NCBI GenBank assembly: GCA_018457305.1
Contig: JAGYHM010000018.1
Coordinates: 1-14,942, forward strand
Origin: Fusobacterium sp.
GTDB lineage: Bacteria > Fusobacteriota > Fusobacteriia > Fusobacteriales > Fusobacteriaceae
Reading direction: 5' to 3'
Length of the DNA: 14,942 bases
In this document: in pieces, positions 1 through 6,697 of the stretch
Position numbering within the stretch: the first letter of the stretch is position 1
Layout: each line of letters starts with the position of its first letter
Made by a program: the position numbers and the translations under genes
Notes under the pieces: generated by a model
Told to the model about the DNA's origin: nothing
Databases searched by the model: none
The model's input: only the letters and a program-made list of their open reading frames with translations

Positions 1-250
1 GCCGGGCATCATCTGCAAGTGGCGGGCGGGCTGCCCTATGGGACGCCCGCACAACCCCCCGATTTTCCTTCCCCCCCCGCCGGACGCCAACTGTTTTTGG
101 GGGATGCGCCCCAACCCCCCCACCCCCCGGCGCCACCCGCCACTGTCGCGGCCGCTGGGCCCCTCCCCCCCCCGCCCCAACCCCTCGCTTCTTTTCCCCC
201 CCCCGCCCCGTAATTTTAACCGGCGAGTTTTAACCCTTAACCAATTTTAA
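1..250. other. C-rich contig-end sequence of doubtful origin
   Basis: This stretch is dominated by runs of six to nine C and has a base composition opposite to the rest of the window, which is strongly AT-rich. A NotI-like GCGGCCGC is followed almost at once by an ApaI-like GGGCCC near positions 149-162, an arrangement typical of cloning polylinkers. No ribosome binding site or recognisable protein is present, and the open frames here are only proline-rich translations of C runs. The composition shades gradually into normal AT-rich sequence between about 200 and 540, as expected for a degrading read end. I infer an assembly or sequencing artefact, perhaps with vector sequence, rather than acquired DNA. 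Confidence 0.7.
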
Positions 251-337
251 CCGTTTCCTGGGTTTTGCCTTTTGTAAAGAAAAAGGTATAGTTTCTTGAT
301 TGTTGCGCGTATCGATTTTTTTTATTATTTTTTCCAT
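230..337 (-). CDS. Possible gene start, truncated by poor sequence
   Basis: On the minus strand a GGAGA ribosome binding site (348-344) lies six bases before an ATG at 337-335. The frame reads MEKIIKKIDTRNNQETIPF and continues for about 35 codons to a TAA at 232-230. The first 25 or so codons have ordinary AT-rich codon use. The frame then enters the C-rich contig end, so the stop is probably produced by sequence errors and the real gene would continue to the left. The protein is not recognised. It could also be a chance frame, because 350-540 upstream also looks degraded and shows no clear promoter. Confidence 0.35.
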   Translation of the reverse strand: MEKIIKKIDTRNNQETIPFSLQKAKPRKRLKLVKG

Positions 338-557
338 TTTTTATCTCCAAAATAAACTATTTTATTCCTTACTTTTTATGGGGCAAAAAGTTAGGCAAAA
401 GGCCCTACCAGCCCAAAAATTCCTTTAACCGAAAAACCCCCAATTTCTTAAAAAAAAACTGGCAACCCCCTTCGGTTCAAACACGCAAGATTTTTCTAAA
501 ACTCATTACAAGTTTTTACTGAGAAATTTTAAAGGCTCTCAATAAAAATCAAATTGA
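338..557. other. Low-confidence intergenic stretch
   Basis: No gene is supported here. The stretch has oddly spaced C and A runs (for example CCCCCAA and a run of nine A) typical of uncertain base calls, fading into normal AT-rich sequence by about 500. It would contain the promoter of the possible minus-strand gene starting at 337 and the region downstream of the thiY-like gene. Confidence 0.5.
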
Positions 558-630
558 GGGGTTTGGGGCGAAGCCCCAAGCCTCGCAGAGAAGGGAGACA
601 GTGAGCGGAGTGAACGCTGTCTCCCCTTTT
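558..630 (+). repeat. Two-hairpin GC-rich repeat, copy A
   Basis: This is one of three clear copies (also 8725-8800 and 11660-11734). It consists of a first hairpin TTGGGGC-GAA-GCCCCAA, a conserved spacer AGCCTCGCAGAGA, and a second hairpin with a nine-base perfect stem GGGAGACAG / CTGTCTCCC, ending in CCTTTT. It ends seven bases from the stop codon of the minus-strand thiY-like gene, so it may end or stabilise that transcript. Five of the six frames through this copy have no stop codon. One minus-strand frame gives RQRSLRSLSPFSARLGA, nearly the peptide that copy C adds to MurE. Confidence 0.9.
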
Positions 631-637
631 ATTAAAC

Positions 638-1642
638 TTAATCTAAATATTGATTATCAAAACCAGTATTTTCTGGAATAGGTTTTTTAACCAAATTATT
701 TTTATTTACCCAGTTATAAAAAGCATTCCAACGACTAGCATCTATATGTCCCCATTTGTTTTTATCTGTTGCATATTGTTTAGATAAATATTTTTGTGAT
801 TCTATAATAAAATCTTCTTTATTTTTTAATTCAGGTGCATATTTAACTAAAATTTTTGCTGCTTCTTCAGGATTTTCGATTGCATAGATATAACCTTTTT
901 TAATTGCTCCCAAAATTTTCTTTGCTTCTTCTTTATTATTTTTTAAATAATCATTGTTGGCTATGATAACAGGAGAATAAAAATTTAACTCTGGTGCAAA
1001 ATCTTTATAGTAGAAAAAATTTGTATCAATTTTTAAGGTATCAGCCATTATTTTATCCCAAGCATAGAATACAGAGGCAGAGTCAAAAGTTTTATTTGCA
1101 ATATTTGTTATGGAGTTATTATCGTTGTTAGGTAATTTTTTAATTTTATTAAAATCTCCTCCATCTTTTTCCACAATAAATTTTAACATTGCAAGTTCAA
1201 TAGGATAATCCCAAGTTCCATATTTTTTATTTTCTAATTTTTTTGGTGTATCAATATTTAAAGCACGACTTGTAATTATTCCAGAAGTATTATTTTCAAT
1301 AATTGCTGCAATGGCAGTAACAGGTGCTCCTTTTGAAAGTTTTGAAGCCAAGTAATCTTGAAAATAAATTCCCATAGGGGCATTATTATTTATAATAAGT
1401 GCAGATGTGCTTTCATTTGCTGGTTGTTTAATATCTAAATCAATCCCAATTTCTTCAAAATAACCTTTATCTTTTGCAACATAAAGTCCAGTGTGATTTG
1501 TATTTGGAACCCAGTCCAATAAAAAATCTACCTTTTTTAATTCTTTTTTGTTTGTTGTAACTTCTTTTTCCTTATTTCCACCACAGGCTACAAATAAAAT
1601 TAACATTAAAATTCCAAGTAAAAAATTAAATTTCTTTTTCAT
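638..1642 (-). CDS. thiY: ThiY-like thiamine-precursor-binding lipoprotein
   Basis: The 334-residue product is the solute-binding part of an ABC importer for a thiamine pyrimidine precursor (formylaminopyrimidine or HMP type) and belongs to the NMT1/THI5-like family. The N-terminus is a lipoprotein signal: two lysine-rich residues, a hydrophobic core and a lipobox ending FVAC, with the lipidated cysteine near residue 20, followed by a charged linker. The family signature DWVPNTNHTGLYVA lies at about residues 43-56 and marks the pyrimidine-binding site in ThiY relatives. Length is normal for the family. It starts at ATG 1642 with a GGAGG about ten bases upstream. It follows the permease gene in the same direction, 203 bases away, below a TPP riboswitch, which supports the thiamine assignment. 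The exact ligand cannot be read from the sequence. Confidence 0.88.
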   Translation of the reverse strand: MKKKFNFLLGILMLILFVACGGNKEKEVTTNKKELKKVDFLLDWVPNTNHTGLYVAKDKGYFEEIGIDLDIKQPANESTSALIINNNAPMGIYFQDYLASKLSKGAPVTAIAAIIENNTSGIITSRALNIDTPKKLENKKYGTWDYPIELAMLKFIVEKDGGDFNKIKKLPNNDNNSITNIANKTFDSASVFYAWDKIMADTLKIDTNFFYYKDFAPELNFYSPVIIANNDYLKNNKEEAKKILGAIKKGYIYAIENPEEAAKILVKYAPELKNKEDFIIESQKYLSKQYATDKNKWGHIDASRWNAFYNWVNKNNLVKKPIPENTGFDNQYLD

Positions 1643-1682
1643 TATTTTAAATCCTCCATTTAAGTTTTTTTTTTATTTTTTT

Positions 1683-1745
1683 GGCTCGCCCGAGCTTATG
1701 CTCTGCTCGCCTCTATGGTCGGGGCTGTCGCCCCGACACCCTGTT
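1683..1745. repeat. GC-rich palindromic repeat, second family, copy 1
   Basis: The core is a perfect 20-base palindromic hairpin, GTCGGGGC-TGTC-GCCCCGAC, at 1718-1737. The same 20 bases occur in reverse complement at 9674-9693, and similarity continues beside it (AGGCGAG-CAG on the other strand). A smaller hairpin, GCTCG-CC-CGAGC, lies at 1684-1695. The element sits between the permease and thiY-like genes of the thiamine operon, so it will form structure in their shared transcript and may alter their relative expression or message stability. Confidence 0.8.
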
Positions 1746-1800
1746 CAAAAAAATTCAAGTTTTTTTCAATTTGATATATATTTTTTGATTTTAGTTTTGA

Positions 1801-1820
1801 CAAGGGAGCATGCTCCCTTG
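1801..1820. repeat. Perfect 20-bp palindrome
   Basis: The sequence CAAGGGAGCATGCTCCCTTG is a perfect palindrome without a loop. It lies 26 bases beyond the stop of the permease gene. No T run follows it on the minus strand, so it is not a typical terminator. It could be a protein-binding site or an RNA stabilising hairpin. A related motif (CAAGGGAGC) recurs in the hairpin at 14869-14895. Confidence 0.7.
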
Positions 1821-1845
1821 CTAAGTATGATTTAATATTTAAGGG

Positions 1846-2607
1846 CTAATCCTCTTCAATATATTTCCACTTAATAATTTTTTTCTCACTTCTTTTTACA
1901 AGTTCCATACTAATTAAACTAATTATTGAAATTAAAATAATTACTGCAAACATAGAGTCATAGTCAAAGGCTTTTTTTACTCTTGTCATATAAACTCCAA
2001 GTCCTTCAAAGCCACCTAACCATTCTGCTACAACGGCACTGATAAAAGCATAAGATACACTCACTCTAAATCCTGCATAAAAATAACTTAAAGATGTAGG
2101 AATTTTTAAGTGATATAAAATTTGCCATTTATTTGCTCCCATTAGTTTTAATAATTGAATTGCATCCTCATCACAATGTCTAAAACCGTCCAATATACTT
2201 ATAATAATTGGAAAAGTTGTAGTTATAATAATTAAAACAATTTTTGGAGTCATATCATAGCCTAGCCACAAAATTAAAATTGGTGCAATGGCAACAGTAG
2301 GAACTGTTTGAGTTAAAATTAAAAGTGGATAAATAGTTTTATGAACAAGTTTAAAACTGTCCATAATTATTGCTAAAATTATTGCAATAAGAGTACCTAA
2401 ACTAAGTCCGATAATTGCTTCTAGGAGTGTTACTTTGCTGTGCATTAAAAGTAAATTTCTTTCTCTTATAAAGGCTTTTATAATTTCTAATGGTGTTGGA
2501 AAAATAAATTTAGGAAGCAGAGATAATTCTCCACAAATTTGCCAAACAAGAATAAGAAATAAAATAGCGAATGCACCGATATATTTATTTAAAAATTTTT
2601 TTAAAAT
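1846..2607 (-). CDS. thiX: ABC transporter permease (thiamine precursor), AUU start
   Basis: This is the inner-membrane permease expected to work with the ThiY-like lipoprotein. It has several hydrophobic segments and the ABC permease loop motif (DAIQLLKLMGANKWQ then IPTSL, the EAA-G-IP pattern) that contacts the ATPase. The first ATG in frame is at 2445 and would give only 199 residues, losing the usual N-terminal membrane segment and the conserved LLPKFIFPTPLEI region. The frame stays open upstream to a TAA at 2613-2611. A strong AGGAGG (2621-2616) sits eight bases before an ATT at 2607, with no ATG, GTG or TTG at that distance. Starting at ATT gives 253 residues, the family's usual size. 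The alternative is a miscalled base in an A/T run. The symbol rests on riboswitch and neighbour context. Confidence 0.82.
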   Translation of the reverse strand: MLKKFLNKYIGAFAILFLILVWQICGELSLLPKFIFPTPLEIIKAFIRERNLLLMHSKVTLLEAIIGLSLGTLIAIILAIIMDSFKLVHKTIYPLLILTQTVPTVAIAPILILWLGYDMTPKIVLIIITTTFPIIISILDGFRHCDEDAIQLLKLMGANKWQILYHLKIPTSLSYFYAGFRVSVSYAFISAVVAEWLGGFEGLGVYMTRVKKAFDYDSMFAVIILISIISLISMELVKRSEKKIIKWKYIEED

Positions 2608-2636
2608 TTTTTACACCTCCTTTTAAAAATAAAAAA

Positions 2637-2656
2637 TCCCTTCTATAAAAAAGGGA
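2637..2656 (-). terminator. Intrinsic terminator of the TPP riboswitch
   Basis: On the minus strand TCCCTT and AAGGGA form a six-base stem around an eight-base loop, followed at once by TTTTTTATTTTT. It lies between the TPP aptamer and the permease ribosome binding site. It is therefore the likely expression platform, ending transcription when thiamine pyrophosphate is bound. Confidence 0.85.
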
Positions 2657-2697
2657 CTAAAAATTATTTACATATATTTATTTTTAATAAATAACAG

Positions 2698-2781
2698 TAA
2701 CTCCCTTCGTTGGCATTATCCAAATCAGGTACTATGGGTTTAAGAATTTAAAATTCTAATCTCAGCCGAAGCTCCCCAGTA
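2698..2781 (-). promoter_or_regulatory. TPP riboswitch (THI element)
   Basis: The minus strand carries the hallmark blocks of the thiamine pyrophosphate aptamer in order: GGGGAGC, GGCTGAGA, a variable P3 hairpin (TAGAATTT with AAATTCTTA), ACCC, CCTGATTTGGATAATGCC and AACGAAGGGAGT. The CTGAGA block reads the pyrimidine ring, and the GGATAATGCC side binds the pyrophosphate. It starts right at the predicted transcription start and is followed by an intrinsic terminator, so control is most likely by premature termination at high TPP. The controlled genes are the permease and the ThiY-like lipoprotein. Confidence 0.96.
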
Positions 2782-2788
2782 CAAATTT

Positions 2789-2817
2789 ATTATATTTTAA
2801 TAGTTGCTTTATGTCAA
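2789..2817 (-). promoter_or_regulatory. Consensus promoter of the thiamine operon
   Basis: TTGACA (2817-2812) and TATAAT (2794-2789) on the minus strand are separated by exactly 17 bases, a perfect sigma-70-type promoter. Transcription would start near 2782, just where the TPP aptamer begins. Confidence 0.92.
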
Positions 2818-2892
2818 TTTTAATTTATTAAAACTTATTTTAAAAATAATTTTTTTGTAGTAGAATATAAGAAATGAATTTAAGGAGGAATA

Positions 2893-3261
2893 ATGGAAAT
2901 AAAATATAGAGTTTTAGGAATAACAAATTCAATTGATTTTGATGAAGATGATGAAAATGATGATAGTGGTTGGTCAAAAATAGAAATAATACTCCCCAAA
3001 ATAACAAAAGAAGAAGAAAAAATTCTACAAAATTGCAATGTAGTCTGTGAAGTTATAGATAATGAGAGAATAAAGTTGAAAATTTTAGATTTTATAAATT
3101 TTTTGGTAGAAAAAGATGGAAAAAATAAAGGTATATTTTTGGAAAAAACAAAAAATTATTATAAAATTTTTAAAAATCATTATATGTATGAAGATAGAGA
3201 AAGTAATAAAAATTTAGTAATCTCTAAAAATGGAGTTAGAGTTGAAATAATTTTTATATAA
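2893..3261 (+). CDS. Hypothetical acidic 122-residue protein
   Basis: The product is not recognised. It begins with a short strand-like stretch, then a very acidic run at residues 16-26 (FDEDDENDDSG), then alternating charged and hydrophobic segments. It has no signal peptide, membrane segment, cysteine pair or known motif. The start at ATG 2893 is set by AAGGAGG five bases upstream. It is followed 14 bases later by another small unknown gene with its own strong ribosome binding site, and both end before a shared terminator at 3650-3676, so they form a two-gene unit. The promoter is not clear; TAGAAT at 2861-2866 could be a -10 site. Small acidic pairs like this can be immunity proteins, but nothing here shows it. 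Confidence 0.8.
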   Translation: MEIKYRVLGITNSIDFDEDDENDDSGWSKIEIILPKITKEEEKILQNCNVVCEVIDNERIKLKILDFINFLVEKDGKNKGIFLEKTKNYYKIFKNHYMYEDRESNKNLVISKNGVRVEIIFI

Positions 3262-3275
3262 AAGGAGAAGAATAA

Positions 3276-3626
3276 ATGAATTGTGAAAGTATTTTAATAG
3301 AAAAGTTAGAGTACAAAGATTTTGTATTATATGTGTACTGTCAATTTTATTATGAAAAAGGAATTAAATTTTATTTAAGAGAAAAATCAAGAAATAAAAT
3401 TTTAAAATTTAAAAATATAAAAAATTTTTCCTATTATTTTGATCATGATTTCCTAAATCTTGATGATAATACACTTGAAGATGAAATTGCGAAAATTTTC
3501 TTTAAAAATCTTTTTTATAGATCTAAAAAAAATAAAAAAATTTATATTTGTGATCAAAATCAGAGTTTTGTTATAATAGAGTTTGATGAAGAAAAAGAAT
3601 GGAATTATAGAGAAGAAAAAATATAG
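3276..3626 (+). CDS. Hypothetical 116-residue protein
   Basis: The product is not recognised. It is rich in lysine, phenylalanine and tyrosine, lacks a signal peptide or membrane helix, and alternates short hydrophobic stretches with charged ones, suggesting a small soluble alpha/beta protein. Translation starts at ATG 3276, with AAGGAG about eight bases before it. It lies 14 bases after the preceding unknown gene and just before a strong terminator, so it is the last gene of a two-gene operon. No toxin, antitoxin or DNA-binding motif was seen. Confidence 0.78.
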   Translation: MNCESILIEKLEYKDFVLYVYCQFYYEKGIKFYLREKSRNKILKFKNIKNFSYYFDHDFLNLDDNTLEDEIAKIFFKNLFYRSKKNKKIYICDQNQSFVIIEFDEEKEWNYREEKI

Positions 3627-3649
3627 AAAGAGAATTTTTTTATATAAAT

Positions 3650-3676
3650 TGGAGGCTAATTAAAGCCTCCATTTTT
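3650..3676 (+). terminator. Intrinsic terminator of the two-gene unknown operon
   Basis: TGGAGGCT and AGCCTCCA pair perfectly around a six-base loop (AATTAA), followed by TTTTT. It lies 23 bases after the stop of the second unknown gene. In the other direction it could also end the minus-strand ctlX-like transcript, which stops at 3693. Confidence 0.9.
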
Positions 3677-3692
3677 AGTTGGGAATATAAAA

Positions 3693-4628
3693 TTATATAA
3701 ACAACTCTGCTATCATACATCTAGCTGAACCCCCACCATACTTTTCAATGGTAGACACATCAACTGGCACAATTTTTGTATATTTTTCTAAAGTTGATTT
3801 TTGTTCTTCACTTAAAACTCTATAAGCAGTTAAAGACATAACTGTTATGCTTTCTTCATTTTTATTTTTCAACTCAATTGCATTTCCTAAAAAGTTTTCA
3901 ACTTGCTTTTCAGAAATTTTAATAATTTCTTTGTTGTTAGCTTCAAGTTCTCTAACTATATCTTCCTTTTCTCTGATATTATCTATTGAGTCAAGGCAAA
4001 TAATTACAAATTTTTCTCCCATAGCCATCATAACATTTGTATGATAAATTGCTTTTCTTTCTTCTTGCTGATTATTTTCAATAGTTTGATAAGAATGGAA
4101 AGCAACTTTTTTATAGCCAAAATCATTACAGAAAATATCTAAAAGTTGTTTGTCTGCTCTTTCAGAGATAGAGCAATAAGCCTTCATATTTTTTCTATCT
4201 AAAACCAAAGAACCTGTTCCTTCTAAAAATATATTTTCTTTTTCCAAGTTAGAATAATCTACAATATTTATATTATTTGGATTTGTAGCAAAATCATAAA
4301 TGTCTTCTCTTCTTTCAAGCCTTCTGTTTTTTGCAAACATAGGATATAAAACTACTGTGTTATTTTCTGGGTGAGTTGAAAACCAGTTGTTAGGGAAGAT
4401 ACTATCAGGTGTGTGTGGCTCTTTTGTATCTTCCAAAACTTTTACATTTATTCCGTTATCTATTAAAGTTTTCACCATATTATCAAATTCAAAAAGAGCA
4501 TCATTTTGAATTTCAAAAGGAGATTTTCCATCTTTTTTTTGATAGTAATTATTAACTGCTGTTTCTTCATTAAAAGCAAAACTAACAGGCCTTATCATTA
4601 AAATTTTATTTGTGATATGTGTATTCAT
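3693..4628 (-). CDS. ctlX: CtlX-family guanidino-group hydrolase
   Basis: The 311-residue protein belongs to the amidinotransferase/arginine deiminase-like superfamily, closest in pattern to CtlX, described as a citrulline-utilisation hydrolase. Visible landmarks are TPDSIFPNNW with an acidic residue near 75, FLEGTGSLVLDR near 134-145, YHTNVMMAMG with the likely catalytic His near 196, and GGGSARCMIAELF with the likely nucleophile Cys304 near the C-terminus. This order of Asp/Glu, His and Cys is the family's catalytic arrangement. Its length is normal. It is probably cytosolic, with no signal peptide. ATG 4628 has a GGAGG seven bases upstream and a plausible promoter. It is alone on its strand. 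The precise substrate (citrulline, arginine or another guanidino compound) is inferred from the family only. Confidence 0.85.
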   Translation of the reverse strand: MNTHITNKILMIRPVSFAFNEETAVNNYYQKKDGKSPFEIQNDALFEFDNMVKTLIDNGINVKVLEDTKEPHTPDSIFPNNWFSTHPENNTVVLYPMFAKNRRLERREDIYDFATNPNNINIVDYSNLEKENIFLEGTGSLVLDRKNMKAYCSISERADKQLLDIFCNDFGYKKVAFHSYQTIENNQQEERKAIYHTNVMMAMGEKFVIICLDSIDNIREKEDIVRELEANNKEIIKISEKQVENFLGNAIELKNKNEESITVMSLTAYRVLSEEQKSTLEKYTKIVPVDVSTIEKYGGGSARCMIAELFI

Positions 4629-4657
4629 ATTTTTTCCTCCATTTAGTCTTATAAAAT

Positions 4658-4686
4658 AGTTTACTATATTTCTCTCTTAAATACAA
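4658..4686 (-). promoter_or_regulatory. Probable promoter of the ctlX-like gene
   Basis: TTGTAT (4686-4681) and TAAACT (4663-4658) on the minus strand are 17 bases apart. Each box matches the consensus at four positions, so this is a moderate prediction. Transcription would start about 22 bases before the start codon. Confidence 0.45.
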
Positions 4687-4723
4687 ATTATTTATAAAAG
4701 TTTTATTAAAATTATGAAGAAAT

Positions 4724-4753
4724 AAAAAGCTACTGAAAAGTAGCTTTTTTTTT
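4724..4753 (+). terminator. Intrinsic terminator without an obvious upstream gene
   Basis: AAAAAGCTACT and AGTAGCTTTTT pair perfectly around GAAA and run into a tract of ten T. It is a strong plus-strand terminator. No plus-strand gene lies upstream back to 3626, where another terminator already ends the earlier operon. It may end a small RNA or a leader transcript ahead of the deacetylase gene. A possible extended -10 site (TGGTAATAT, 4761-4769) follows it. Confidence 0.8.
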
Positions 4754-4810
4754 AATAAAATGGTAATATGAAGTGAAAGAAAATATTTAAAAATAGAAGG
4801 AGAAGTAAAG

Positions 4811-5899
4811 TTGAATTTTTTAATTATATTAGAAATTATAATAGTAGTTTTAATAATTTTTTATGATAAAAAAGGAGTACCCATTTTTTTATATCATCAA
4901 GTGAATAATAGAGTTAATGTTAAGCCAGAAATTTTTGAGGAACATTTAAAAATAATAAAAAATCTTGGAATGAAGACAGCTACAATTACAGATTATTATG
5001 AGAATAAAATTTCTAAAAATACTGTTTTGATAACATTTGATGATGGCTATTATGATAATTTTAAATATGTTTTTCCATTGTTAAAAAAATATAATATGAA
5101 GGCTACGATATTTTTGAATACTTTATATATTGGAGAAAAAAGAAGAAATGATACTCAAATTGATACTAATTACAATACTAATTTAGAGGCAATAAAAAAA
5201 TATATGGAAACTGGAAATGGAAATACAGAGCAGTATATGTCTTGGGAAGAAATAAAACTTATGTATGAAAGTGGACTTGTAGACTTTCAGGCACATTCAC
5301 ATAAACACATGCCCATTTTTAAAAATAATAAAATTTTAGGACTTACTCAAAAAGAAAATATGGATTCAAGCGACTTATTTTTGTATGGTAAATTAGAAGA
5401 AAATTATCCAATTTTTAGAAAAAGAGGAGAATATACAGGTAAAGCAACAATAATTCAAAAAGAATTTTTTGAAATTTTTAGAAAATATTATTTAGAAAAT
5501 TTAAAAGAAAAATTTGATAAGAAAGAAGTATTGGAAGAAGCACAAAAATTTATAGATAAAAATAACTCTTATTTTCATATAGAAACAGATGAAGAATATG
5601 AAAATAGAATAAAAGAAGAATTTTTAATGAATAAAAATTTAATTGAAAAAAATCTTGGAAATAAAGTTTTATTTTTTTGCTGGCCTTGGGGTCATAGAAG
5701 CAAAGAAACTGTAAATATTTTAAAAAAATTAAATGTAAAAGGCTTTATTTCAACAAAAAAAGGAACAAACTCATTAAATCCAAATTGGAATTTAATCAGA
5801 AGAATAGAACTTAGAAAATATACAGCAAAAAAATTTAAAATAAATTTATTGGTTGCTAGAAATTTAATTTTGGGGAAAATTTATGGCTATATTTCATAA
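4811..5899 (+). CDS. Membrane-anchored polysaccharide deacetylase
   Basis: This 362-residue NodB-type deacetylase probably removes N-acetyl groups from a cell-envelope or exported polysaccharide. An uncleaved hydrophobic segment at residues 2-17 would anchor it to the inner membrane with the enzyme outside. LITFDDGYYDN (Asp77, Asp78) gives the catalytic base and metal-binding aspartates, and HSHKH is the HSxxH metal motif. FCWPWGH near residue 290 stands where relatives have a proline-glycine motif. A charged insertion of about 120 residues between the second motif and FCWPWG is longer than in minimal NodB domains. Translation appears to start at TTG 4811, eight bases after AAGGAG. The next gene follows by 34 bases and is probably cotranscribed. 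The polysaccharide substrate is unknown. Confidence 0.86.
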   Translation: MNFLIILEIIIVVLIIFYDKKGVPIFLYHQVNNRVNVKPEIFEEHLKIIKNLGMKTATITDYYENKISKNTVLITFDDGYYDNFKYVFPLLKKYNMKATIFLNTLYIGEKRRNDTQIDTNYNTNLEAIKKYMETGNGNTEQYMSWEEIKLMYESGLVDFQAHSHKHMPIFKNNKILGLTQKENMDSSDLFLYGKLEENYPIFRKRGEYTGKATIIQKEFFEIFRKYYLENLKEKFDKKEVLEEAQKFIDKNNSYFHIETDEEYENRIKEEFLMNKNLIEKNLGNKVLFFCWPWGHRSKETVNILKKLNVKGFISTKKGTNSLNPNWNLIRRIELRKYTAKKFKINLLVARNLILGKIYGYIS

Positions 5900-5933
5900 A
5901 AAATTAAAATAAAAAATAAAATTGGAGGAATAA

Positions 5934-6632
5934 ATGGAAATTGTTGGTTCATTAGTCTTATTTATGGTATTTATTTTTGTATATTTAATAATAGTTGAAG
6001 TTTTTGTAATGCTTTTTAGAATAACTGGACTTACAGATGAAAAAGCAAGATTTCAAGTGATATCTATGCTTACAAATAGTGGATACACAACAAGAGAAGC
6101 AGAACTTATTATAAATAGTAAAACTAGAAGAAAACTTGCAAGATTTGTAATGATTTTTGGATATGCTTTTACTGTAACAATAGTTTCGGCAGTTGTAAAT
6201 ATATTTTTACAATTTAGAAATACTTTTACTGGGGGTGCTGTTGCATTTATTCCATTATTTATAGCAATTTTAATAATTTTATTTTTTGTGAAAAGAAATA
6301 ATTGGATAAAAAAAATTCTTGATAAATTTATTGATAAAAGTGCAAAAAATTTTTTATATCACCAAGATAGAAATACTATAATTATAATAGATGATTATAA
6401 TTATTTAGTAATGGCAAAAATTGAAATAAATATAATTCCAAAAGAATTAAAAGATGTAAATTTATATAATAGCAATATAAAAAAGAAATATGGAATAAAT
6501 GTAATTCTTAAAAAAACTGGAAGTGTTGAAGTTTTACCAGATGGAGATACAACTTTTGCTAGTGGAGATATAATTGTTGTGATGGGAGAAGAGAAAAAAA
6601 TAAGAGAAATTTTTGATATAAAAAAATCATAA
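5934..6632 (+). CDS. Membrane protein with C-terminal TrkA-C-like domain
   Basis: This 232-residue protein has an N-terminal hydrophobic segment (about residues 4-28), a short cytosolic-looking region (LTDEKARFQVISMLTNSGYTT), and two further membrane segments at about 70-93 and 99-118. The C-terminal domain (about 145-228) resembles RCK/TrkA-C ligand-binding domains of ion channels and transporters, with the typical LPDGDTTFASGDIIVVMGE ending. It has no visible K+ selectivity filter, so it may be a regulator rather than a channel. ATG 5934 has TTGGAGGAAT upstream. It lies 34 bases after the deacetylase gene and probably shares its transcript. The TrkA-C call is from pattern, and the ligand is unknown. 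Confidence 0.75.
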   Translation: MEIVGSLVLFMVFIFVYLIIVEVFVMLFRITGLTDEKARFQVISMLTNSGYTTREAELIINSKTRRKLARFVMIFGYAFTVTIVSAVVNIFLQFRNTFTGGAVAFIPLFIAILIILFFVKRNNWIKKILDKFIDKSAKNFLYHQDRNTIIIIDDYNYLVMAKIEINIIPKELKDVNLYNSNIKKKYGINVILKKTGSVEVLPDGDTTFASGDIIVVMGEEKKIREIFDIKKS

Positions 6633-6697
6633 AAATAAGCAAGAGTATAACAAACTACTAAATCATAGAGAGTTAAAATGAGAAAAATAATAATAAA

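Noticed and set aside
19..250. Two proline-rich open frames at the left end
   Set aside because: They are translations of C runs in artefact-like sequence, without a ribosome binding site or any AT-rich codon use.
1548..1835. Plus-strand frame of 95 codons across the thiY start and repeat
   Set aside because: It is the antisense of thiY joined to an intergenic repeat, with no ribosome binding site.
2893..3626. Toxin-antitoxin module
   Set aside because: The pair is of suitable size, but neither protein has a DNA-binding, nuclease or other toxin motif that I can see, so I left both as unknown.
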